13,514 bases of DNA from CAZYTO01 sp964650405 (GTDB lineage Bacteria; Acidobacteriota; Thermoanaerobaculia; Gp7-AA8), in contig CAZYTO010000157.1 of assembly GCA_964650405.1 (NCBI GenBank), positions 1 through 13,514 of the forward strand. Direction: 5' to 3'. Both the position numbers and the translations under genes were made by a program. Positions 6,786-12,701 of the stretch are shown here, in pieces (the first letter of the stretch is position 1; every line of letters starts with the position of its first letter). The notes under the pieces are model-generated. The model made no database searches. It saw only the letters and a list, made by a program, of their open reading frames with translations, and was not told the DNA's origin.

Positions 6786-8459
6786 ATGGAACAGCTCCAA
6801 ATCCACTACGTCGATCTCGGCGTTCCACGCGTCGCCGATCTGAAGAGTGAGCTGTCTGTGGGGAGGACCGAGGGAAACGACCTCGTGCTCAACCACCCTT
6901 CCGTGTCGCGCAAGCACGCCCGCTTCGAATCGCGCGACGGCGGCTGGTGGATCGTCGACCTCAAGTCCACCAACGGAGTGAAGGTCAACGGCAATCTCGT
7001 CACCGAGGGGCACGTCAACGCCGGCGACAAGATCCTCATCGGCTCCGTTCAGCTCGAGCTGAAGGCCCTCCCGTCCGTCAACTTCACCGGCGACTCGATG
7101 TTCGACAACCCGTCGGGCACGGTCATCCGCCGCATCTCCGATTTCAACTCCGAGTTCGGCCTCGACGTGGCCGAGCTGATGGACAAGCCGCCCGGGCCCC
7201 GCGATCCCTCCGGTCCGGGCCTGAAAGTCGAGCCGTCCGTTACCCGGGAAAAGATCTTCCAGGTGCTGGTGCAGGTGGCCAAGGCGCTCTTACAGAGCGA
7301 CGACCTCGGCACGCTGCTCAACACCGTCATGGACATGATCTTCAAGTACCTGCCGGTGGAGCGCGGCCTGATCATCCTCTTCGACGATGACGGCGAGCCG
7401 CAGCCGAAGCTGACCAAGTTCATCGAAGGCGCGGAGCAGCAGGACATCCCCATCTCGCGCACGATCCTGAAGATGGTGGCACAGCAGCAGGTCGCTCTCA
7501 TGACCTCGAATGCCCTGGAGGATGCACGCCTCCTGGGCGGCAGGTCCATCGCCATTCACGGCATCCGCTCGGCCATGTGCGTCCCGCTCTGGAACCGCAA
7601 CCGCGTCATCGGCGCGGTGCAGGTCGACTCGCCCATCCACATCGGCCGCTTCACCGAGGAAGACCTCGACCTGCTGACGGCCCTGGCCAACTTCGCCGCC
7701 GTGGCCATCGAGCGCGCCCAGCTCGCCGAGAAGATCGAGCAGGAGCGGAAGATCCGCTCCAAGATGGAGCGCTACCACTCGCCTGCGGTCATCGACGAGA
7801 TCGTCAAGGGCGTCGTCTCCACCGACGAGTCGGAGATCCGTGCCGCCGAAGTCTCCATCCTCTTCGCCGACATCAGCGGCTTCACCACCGTGTCGGAAAC
7901 GAAGGCGCCGGAGGAAGTGGCGGAGTTCCTCTCGCACTTCTTCTCCTGCGCCGTGGAATCGATCTTCGCCTACGGCGGCACGCTCGACAAATTCATCGGC
8001 GACGCGGTCATGGCCTTCTTCGGCGCTCCCATCCCGCAGGACGATCACGCCGATCGCGCCGTACTGTCCGGCCTCATGATGCAGCGGCTCGTCTCCGAGT
8101 GGAACGCGGAGCGGGAGAAGGGGAGCCTGCCTCCCGTGCAGATCCGCGTCGGGATCAACAGCGGTCCCGCCGTCGTCGGAAACGTGGGCACGGAGAAGCG
8201 CGTCGATTACACCGTGCTCGGGAGCGCCGTGAACATCGCCTCCCGGCTGGAGAGCGGCGTGGCCAAGCCGGGGCAGGTCGTCGTGTCGAACAACACGCTG
8301 GAGCGGATCGTGGGCAGCTTCCAGACGGAGCCGCTGGGCGAGTTCGCCCTCAAGGGCCTGCAGCAGAAGATGCCGGTCTTCGCCGTTCTCAGCAACGCGC
8401 CGCTCCCCTCCGAGACCACGACCAAGTCTCCGCATACTTTGTCCGAGTCGCGCGTCTAA
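6786..8459 (+). CDS. FHA-GAF-class III adenylate cyclase
   Basis: Cytosolic signalling enzyme of 557 residues predicted to make cAMP from ATP. The FHA domain (about 5-95) has GR at 26-27, S-R-K-H at 41-44 and KSTNG. A GAF domain (about 150-315) follows, then a helical connector (about 316-350) and the cyclase domain (about 355-540). Catalytic residues are complete: metal ligands Asp362 (FADISGF) and Asp406 (GDAVMAFFG), adenine-selecting Lys402 and Asp474, and transition-state Asn483 and Arg487 (VNIASRLE). The Lys/Asp pair points to ATP rather than GTP. ATG at 6786 is chosen; an in-frame TTG at 6771 overlaps the -10 box and is rejected. It is divergent from the kinase/phosphatase operon, so its FHA is a likely target of those kinases. 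Confidence 0.94.
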   Translation: MEQLQIHYVDLGVPRVADLKSELSVGRTEGNDLVLNHPSVSRKHARFESRDGGWWIVDLKSTNGVKVNGNLVTEGHVNAGDKILIGSVQLELKALPSVNFTGDSMFDNPSGTVIRRISDFNSEFGLDVAELMDKPPGPRDPSGPGLKVEPSVTREKIFQVLVQVAKALLQSDDLGTLLNTVMDMIFKYLPVERGLIILFDDDGEPQPKLTKFIEGAEQQDIPISRTILKMVAQQQVALMTSNALEDARLLGGRSIAIHGIRSAMCVPLWNRNRVIGAVQVDSPIHIGRFTEEDLDLLTALANFAAVAIERAQLAEKIEQERKIRSKMERYHSPAVIDEIVKGVVSTDESEIRAAEVSILFADISGFTTVSETKAPEEVAEFLSHFFSCAVESIFAYGGTLDKFIGDAVMAFFGAPIPQDDHADRAVLSGLMMQRLVSEWNAEREKGSLPPVQIRVGINSGPAVVGNVGTEKRVDYTVLGSAVNIASRLESGVAKPGQVVVSNNTLERIVGSFQTEPLGEFALKGLQQKMPVFAVLSNAPLPSETTTKSPHTLSESRV

Positions 8460-8471
8460 GAGACGGAACGG

Positions 8472-8556
8472 GGAACGTGGCCGAGCGGGCCCGGCGAGCC
8501 GCTGAAAACCACCCGTAACCCGCTCGAAGAATTACCCTCTGCCACTCCGCGTTACC
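8472..8556 (+). other. Degenerate tRNA-Ser-like sequence (tentative)
   Basis: The 108-bp spacer after the cyclase contains GTGGCCGAGCGG, the D-arm word of Ser/Leu tRNAs, then GGC, then CTGAAAACC, which resembles a UGA-anticodon loop lacking one T, and CGTTACC about 85 bases from GGAACG. The anticodon stem and T arm do not pair properly and there is no CCA end. It is at best a decayed remnant and may be chance. Confidence 0.2.
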
Positions 8557-8567
8557 GCCTAAGCCCG

Positions 8568-9137
8568 ATGCGTCACCTCCGCACCATCCTCCAGCCGTTG
8601 CTCATCGCGCTGCCTCTCGCGGTCGCGGTGCGCTCGCTGGTGCACATCTACGCCATCCCCTCGGCGTCGATGCAGCCGACGCTGGCAGCAGGCGACCACA
8701 TCGTCGTCGTCCGCGACACCCGGCCCTCCCGCGGTGACGTCGTCGTCTTCCGCTCGCCGCAATCTCCGGACGAGCTCGTGGTCAAGCGCATCATCGCCAG
8801 TCCGGGCGACCTGATCGCCACCGACCACGGCCGCGTCACGATCGGCAGTCACGCCCTGCCCGAGCCGTACGCGGCCCAGGCGTCCGGCAGCGGTCCGATC
8901 CTCCCGCAGATCGTCCCGGCCGGCTGCTTCTTCGTCATGGGCGACAACCGCACGAACTCCTGCGACTCCCGGCATTGGGGAGTGCTTCCCCGCGAGCTGG
9001 TCGTCGGCCGGGCGGTGATGGTCCTCTGGTCGTCGGGAGGCGCAGCCTCGGAGACGCCGGCGAATGCGATGACTCTCGTCTCATCCCCGCCGGGCCCCGC
9101 GATCCGGACCGAACGGTTGTTCAAGTTGATCCATTGA
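8568..9137 (+). CDS. lepB: Signal peptidase I
   Basis: Membrane serine protease that removes signal peptides from exported proteins, acting on the outer face of the cytoplasmic membrane. The 189-residue protein has one N-terminal membrane helix (about 7-27), the catalytic Ser34 in SASMQPTL, a general-base Lys73 in VVKRIIASPGD and the box E motif GDNRTNSCDSRHWG. These give the S26 Ser/Lys dyad complete. Its length is short, with only one clear helix, as in compact Gram-positive-like type I peptidases. The ATG at 8568 has no strong Shine-Dalgarno sequence. A lipoprotein-type protein such as the protease upstream would use signal peptidase II instead, so no direct link to the signalling cluster is claimed. 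Confidence 0.95.
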   Translation: MRHLRTILQPLLIALPLAVAVRSLVHIYAIPSASMQPTLAAGDHIVVVRDTRPSRGDVVVFRSPQSPDELVVKRIIASPGDLIATDHGRVTIGSHALPEPYAAQASGSGPILPQIVPAGCFFVMGDNRTNSCDSRHWGVLPRELVVGRAVMVLWSSGGAASETPANAMTLVSSPPGPAIRTERLFKLIH

Positions 9138-9169
9138 TCGCTATACTTTCCCGCCAACGGGAGGTCTTC

Positions 9170-9535
9170 ATGCGCATCAACCACCGCCGCGAACGTGGCG
9201 AAGGGAACATGGGTTGCCTGGTCGGTCTCATCATCCTGGTGCTCGCTGCCTTCGTCGCCTACAAGGTCATCCCCGTCAAGGTCAAGAATGCCGAGCTGCG
9301 CGGCATCATCAACGACGAGTCGAAGTCCGCCGGCACCCACAGCGACGAGAAGATCCGCCAGTTCATCCTGGCCAAGGCGCGGGAGGACGAGCTTCCGGTG
9401 ACGGCCGAAGACATCAAGATCTCGCGTAGCAGCAACGAGATCCACGTCGACGTCGAATACACCATGCCCATCAACTTCCCCGGCTACGTTTACCAGTGGC
9501 ACATCGAGCACCACGTGTCCAATCCCATCTTCTGA
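9170..9535 (+). CDS. Small single-span membrane protein of unknown function
   Basis: A 121-residue protein from ATG at 9170, with GGGAGG five bases upstream, which decides this start over the longer in-frame reading that would overlap the signal peptidase gene. A Arg-rich N-terminus (about 1-14) precedes a membrane helix (about 15-34, GCLVGLIILVLAAFVAYKVI), then an extracytoplasmic-looking domain of about 85 residues with alternating charged helices and a strand region ending in VSNPIF. The layout resembles small DUF4845-like proteins often found next to signal peptidase, but I cannot confirm the family. Possible promoter: TATACT at 9142-9147. It is followed at once by the CDGSH gene. Confidence 0.85.
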   Translation: MRINHRRERGEGNMGCLVGLIILVLAAFVAYKVIPVKVKNAELRGIINDESKSAGTHSDEKIRQFILAKAREDELPVTAEDIKISRSSNEIHVDVEYTMPINFPGYVYQWHIEHHVSNPIF

Positions 9536-9541
9536 GGACTC

Positions 9542-9757
9542 ATGGCCATCACCATCACCATTCGCGATAACGGCCCGCTGGTCGTGGACGGCGAGTTCCG
9601 CCTCGTCGACGCCCAGGGCAATGAAGTTCCCATCGTCAAGAAGGCGCTCTGCCGCTGCGGCGGCTCTACTACCAAACCGTTCTGCGACGGCACGCACTCG
9701 AAGATCGGCTTCCAGGGCGCCATCGCCGCCGTGCAAAAGGCGGAGGAACAGAAGTAG
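9542..9757 (+). CDS. CDGSH iron-sulfur domain protein
   Basis: A 71-residue protein with one CDGSH-type [2Fe-2S] site: ligands in C-R-C at about 37-39, then PFCDGTH with the third Cys and the single His ligand. The N-terminal part (about 1-33) is a small beta segment typical of the short bacterial members. The family carries redox-active, pH-sensitive [2Fe-2S] clusters; the cellular role of the short forms is mostly unsettled. GAGG overlapping the stop of the previous gene serves as ribosome binding site, with only 6 bp between the genes, so translation is probably coupled. Confidence 0.92.
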   Translation: MAITITIRDNGPLVVDGEFRLVDAQGNEVPIVKKALCRCGGSTTKPFCDGTHSKIGFQGAIAAVQKAEEQK

Positions 9758-9823
9758 GGAGCCACGACGCGCGGGTCCGAGTCCGAGTCTGCCCGGCGTT
9801 GTTGTCGCACAGGGGGCAGAGGG

Positions 9824-9891
9824 TTCACGCGGAGGGGCGGAGATCGCGGCGGTCCGGTTTTCCTCTCCGTGTTCTCCGCGCCTCCGCGTAA
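9824..9891. repeat. Inverted repeat of the CGCGGAGG/CCTCCGCG type
   Basis: Left arm at 9824-9843 (TTCACGCGGAGGGGCGGAGA) and right arm at 9873-9891 (TCTCCGCGCCTCCGCGTAA) are reverse complements except for two mismatches and one indel. The loop is about 29 bases. It lies 66 bp after the CDGSH stop. Repeats with this wording are widespread in intergenic DNA of environmental bacteria; a T-rich tail is absent. Confidence 0.7.
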
Positions 9892-9958
9892 GCCATAGAA
9901 TCTCTCAAACTTCGAGATCAGGAATCGGATAGGTCCACTGTGTCACCGCATTACACGG

Positions 9959-10123
9959 TCAGAAATACCGCGTCACCATCTCCTGCTCCAGCTCCTCGGC
10001 CAACAAATCCTCCGTATCGTCCGCCAGCGCGAAAATGACCCTCTCCCAGCCGGTCAGGAAGGGAGAGGGCATGACCTCGCCTTCGTCCCACTCCTCGTCG
10101 TCGACGATGAATTCGCACGTCAT
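9959..10123 (-). CDS. Possible small acidic protein (doubtful)
   Basis: A 54-codon reading frame from ATG at 10123, very rich in Glu/Asp (WDEGE, ADDTEDLLAEELEQE). No ribosome binding site is visible, and its middle (PSPFLTGWERV) is encoded by an intergenic-type inverted repeat, which often produces such spurious peptides. No family recognised. It may be extended to an ATG at 10153. I list it only as a possibility. Confidence 0.2.
   Translation of the reverse strand: MTCEFIVDDEEWDEGEVMPSPFLTGWERVIFALADDTEDLLAEELEQEMVTRYF
10039..10069. repeat. Perfect 9-bp inverted repeat CCCTCTCCC / GGGAGAGGG
   Basis: Arms at 10039-10047 and 10061-10069 with a 13-base loop. This wording is a common intergenic palindrome in GC-rich bacteria. 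Confidence 0.7.
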
Positions 10124-10265
10124 GCCGCAAGGCTGAAGCGGCCGCCGCGCCATGGCTCTGGTGCCAGCAAATCGCTTTAAATCAGTAATTTGCGCATTCG
10201 ATGGACGCGCGGTTCCTGTCAAGAGATTTTGACGTGCCGACGATCGAGAGCAGAAGTGGATCACA

Positions 10266-10302
10266 TGGTGCGCTCAGTCGCACCACCGGTGCGCAACACC
10301 GG
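10266..10302. repeat. Two back-to-back perfect hairpins
   Basis: TGGTGCG (10266-10272) pairs with CGCACCA (10279-10285) around a 6-base loop; directly after it CCGGTG (10286-10291) pairs with CACCGG (10297-10302) around CGCAA. The second repeats the GGTGCGC word of the first. Could be a structured leader, a terminator for leftward transcription or a protein-binding site. Confidence 0.5.
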
Positions 10303-10333
10303 ACTATAGTTCCTGTTGAGTGTCCCACGCTCA

Positions 10334-10369
10334 TATCGGTCAAGGGCGCGCCGCCGCCTTGAACCGATA
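10334..10369. repeat. Imperfect hairpin upstream of the Maf gene
   Basis: TATCGGTCAAGG (10334-10345) pairs with CCTTGAACCGATA (10357-10369) with one unpaired base, around a GC-rich 11-base loop. It ends 47 bp before the Maf GTG start and may be an operator or leader structure. Confidence 0.5.
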
Positions 10370-10416
10370 GTTGGAGGGCCCGCAGTCTCTTTCCCGCGAA
10401 CGGATAGACTCCGCCG

Positions 10417-10992
10417 GTGCGCTTCATCCTCGCTTCCTCCTCCCCCCGCCGCCGCGAGCTGCTCGCTTCGATCGGGCTCGAATTCGACGTCATGCCCTCC
10501 GACATCCCTGAAGTCCGCGGGGAAGGCGAGGCGCCCGAGGAGTACGTTGCGCGGCTGTCGCGGGAGAAGGCCAGTGCCATCGCGGAGGAACATCCGGCGC
10601 GGTGGGTGATCGCGGCTGACACGACGGTCCTCCTCGGCGATCAGGTCCTGGAGAAGCCGCGCCACGGCGAGGACGCGAAACGCATGCTGGCCACCATTGC
10701 CGGGAACACCCACATCGTCTACACCGGAGTGACGGTCATGAACCTCGACGGGCATCACCGGGACACCCGCGTTGCGGAGTCAGAAGTCCGCATCCTGCCG
10801 CTGACCGTAGACGACATTGCATGGTACGTCCGCACTGGAGAGCCACTGGACAAGGCCGGGGCGTACGCCGCGCAGGGTCTGGGGGGGATGTTCGTCGACT
10901 CCATCCACGGCAGCTACACCAACGTCGTCGGCCTCCCTCTCGCTCTGCTGTTCCAGATGCTTCGCCGGGCGGGGATCGATCCGCTTCATTAG
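10417..10992 (+). CDS. maf: Maf family nucleoside triphosphate pyrophosphatase
   Basis: House-cleaning enzyme of 191 residues that hydrolyses non-canonical or excess nucleoside triphosphates to monophosphate and pyrophosphate; the Maf family is also linked to septum formation. The N-terminal signature ASSSPRRRELL (6-16), catalytic Asp68 in AADTTVLL, YTGV and the C-terminal motif KAGAYAAQGLGG are all present. The Lys and Gln in the last motif resemble the dTTP/UTP-type (YhdE) subgroup rather than the m7GTP-type. The start is GTG at 10417; the ASSSPRR motif directly after it fixes the N-terminus. No clear ribosome binding site is seen, and TAGACT at 10405-10410 would place a transcription start at or near the GTG. 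Confidence 0.95.
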   Translation: MRFILASSSPRRRELLASIGLEFDVMPSDIPEVRGEGEAPEEYVARLSREKASAIAEEHPARWVIAADTTVLLGDQVLEKPRHGEDAKRMLATIAGNTHIVYTGVTVMNLDGHHRDTRVAESEVRILPLTVDDIAWYVRTGEPLDKAGAYAAQGLGGMFVDSIHGSYTNVVGLPLALLFQMLRRAGIDPLH

Positions 10993-11128
10993 TGCCGAGA
11001 GATGAGTGCCGAGTGCCAAGAGAGGCTGAGGCATGACGACGAGAACGCCGCAGTCATTCACGCGCCGTTACTCATTCCTCATACCTCATTCCTCAAACTC
11101 TCAGCACTCAACACTCAGCACTCGGCAC
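10991..11128. repeat. Long imperfect inverted repeat of GAGTGCCGAGTGC-type units
   Basis: The 176-bp spacer between maf and the MCE gene has a left arm (about 10991-11035) with GAGTGCCGAGTGCC units and a right arm (about 11067-11128) with complementary CTCAGCACTC / CTCGGCACC units and repeated CTCATTCCTCA. It starts within the maf stop codon. The arrangement, short degenerate tandem units facing each other, is the same as at 1593-1695 with different wording. Confidence 0.7.
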
Positions 11129-11168
11129 CAAGGTTCGTCATAGAATCCAGCGCTGGAGTTCGATAACG

Positions 11169-12701
11169 ATGAGTTCCGCAGCCAAAGTCGGCGTGTTCAT
11201 GCTGATCGTCCTGGCGATCCTCGGCTGGTTCATTCTGAAGATCGAGGACATTCCCATCGGTCGGGGTCACGAGGCGAGGACGGTGAAGGCCGTGTTCGAC
11301 TCCGTGGCCGGTCTCGACAACAAGTCGGCCGTGCGCGTGGCCGGCGTGCGCGTCGGCAAGGTCTCCGACATCCGGCTCCGCCCGGATGGGAAGGCCGAGG
11401 TGACGCTGGAGATCGACAGGGACGTCCGGCTCCACGGCAACTCCTCGGCCAAGGTGGCCAACCTCGGATTGCTCGGTGAGAAATACGTCGAGCTCGATCC
11501 GGGCACGGCCAACGAGCCGCTCCTTCCGCAGGAGCAGCAGGCCGTGGTCCTGCGCGGTTCCCAACCCGCGTCGATCGACGACGTGACCAACCAGATCTCC
11601 GCCATCGCCACCGACGTCAAGGCCATCACCGCCTCGCTGCGCAACGTCATGGCCGGGCCGGCCGGCCAGCAGCGCCTCGAAGACATCGTGGAGAACGTCC
11701 GTACGATTACGACGCAGGTCCGCGACCTCATCGCCACCAACCGCTCGAACGTCGACGCCACGATAGCAAACGCCAGGGCCAACACCGACTCCCTGCCCAC
11801 CGAGACCCCCCAGCCCCCCAACTCGATCCACCACGTGGCCCCCCCACCCCCCCACCCCCTGCGCCCGAACCGCCAGGACGTCCGGCAGATCGTGGAGAAC
11901 CTGCGCACGCTCTCGGCCGACCTCAAGACCACCTCGGACAACCTCGGCGCCATTACCGGCCAGGTACGCACGGGCGAGGGAACGGTGGGCAAGCTGATTT
12001 ACAGCAACGAAGCGCACGACCGCCTCACCTCCGCCCTCACCTCCGTCGAATCCGGCGTCAACGAGCTGAAGACGACCCTCGGCCGCGCCAACCGCATCGG
12101 CCTCGACGTCGGCATCGGCACCGACTACTACGCCGGTCTCCCCAAGCAGACCGGCGACATGAAGGACTTCGCCGGCAACACCCGCTCCACGGTCTTTCTC
12201 CGGCTCAACCCGAATCCCGAGCGCAATCGCTTCTACAATATCGAGTTCGCCGACGATCCCCGCGGCCACCAGGTGGAGAAGATCTTCCAGACCAGCGTCA
12301 CCGATCCGAGCGGCATCACTTCCACCACCACGACCCACGAGACGAGGATCGACCGGAACTACCTGATCTCGGCACAGGCGGGATGGCGGCTCAATCCCTT
12401 CTCCGTCCGCATCGGCATCTTCGACAACAGCGGCGGGTTCGGCGGCGACTACACCTGGAACGACCGCCTGCAGATCACGAGCGAGCTGTTCGACTTCAGC
12501 AAGAAGCGTGACCCGAATCCGCACCTGCGGGCCTTCGCCGAATACACCTTCCGGCGGGAGAAGAAGAACACCCCGCTGATCTTCGTCCGCAGCGGAGTGG
12601 ACAACGTCTTCAACCATGCCGCGTTCACGTTCGGCGGCGGCATCCGCTGGCGTGACGACGATCTGAAGTACCTGCTGGGAAACGTGCCGCTGGGCAGATG
12701 A
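11169..12701 (+). CDS. MCE/MlaD-family protein with long helical region and beta-rich C-terminal extension
   Basis: A 510-residue protein for lipid transport across the envelope, by family. One N-terminal membrane helix (about 7-24) anchors it in the inner membrane; the MCE domain (about 36-118) shows SVAGLDNKSAVRVAGVRVGK and ANLGLLGEKYVEL. Residues about 135-305 are predicted coiled helices, interrupted by a Pro-rich stretch (about 206-233) coded by runs of C. Residues about 310-510 alternate strand-like segments (RIGLDVGIGTDYYAGL, AGWRLNPFSVRIGIFD, FTFGGGIRWRDDDLKYLLG) that resemble outer-membrane beta-barrel hairpins. Classical MlaD is about 180 residues, so the tail is a large addition. 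No ABC permease or ATPase of the Mla system is in the window. A CATAGAAT box at 11139-11146 may be its -10. It overlaps ddl by ATGA. Confidence 0.88.
   Translation: MSSAAKVGVFMLIVLAILGWFILKIEDIPIGRGHEARTVKAVFDSVAGLDNKSAVRVAGVRVGKVSDIRLRPDGKAEVTLEIDRDVRLHGNSSAKVANLGLLGEKYVELDPGTANEPLLPQEQQAVVLRGSQPASIDDVTNQISAIATDVKAITASLRNVMAGPAGQQRLEDIVENVRTITTQVRDLIATNRSNVDATIANARANTDSLPTETPQPPNSIHHVAPPPPHPLRPNRQDVRQIVENLRTLSADLKTTSDNLGAITGQVRTGEGTVGKLIYSNEAHDRLTSALTSVESGVNELKTTLGRANRIGLDVGIGTDYYAGLPKQTGDMKDFAGNTRSTVFLRLNPNPERNRFYNIEFADDPRGHQVEKIFQTSVTDPSGITSTTTTHETRIDRNYLISAQAGWRLNPFSVRIGIFDNSGGFGGDYTWNDRLQITSELFDFSKKRDPNPHLRAFAEYTFRREKKNTPLIFVRSGVDNVFNHAAFTFGGGIRWRDDDLKYLLGNVPLGR

Larger units (their letters stand above)
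9758..10416. other. 659-bp stretch without a convincing gene, rich in inverted repeats
   Basis: Contains, in order: a GTCCGA tandem at about 9776-9789; a large inverted repeat at 9824-9891; a short minus-strand reading frame (9959-10123) holding another inverted repeat; an AT-richer patch near 10165-10235; two back-to-back hairpins at 10266-10302; and a third imperfect hairpin at 10334-10369 just before the Maf gene. No tRNA or rRNA is recognised. Confidence 0.6.

Noticed and set aside
8453..8465. CGTCT-AAG-AGACG hairpin at the end of the cyclase gene as terminator
   Set aside because: The stem is only 5 bp, overlaps the stop codon and has no T tract.
9758..11168. CRISPR-like or mobile-element interpretation of the repeat-rich spacers
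   Set aside because: The repeats are degenerate and palindromic, without regular spacers, transposase or terminal inverted repeats of an insertion sequence.
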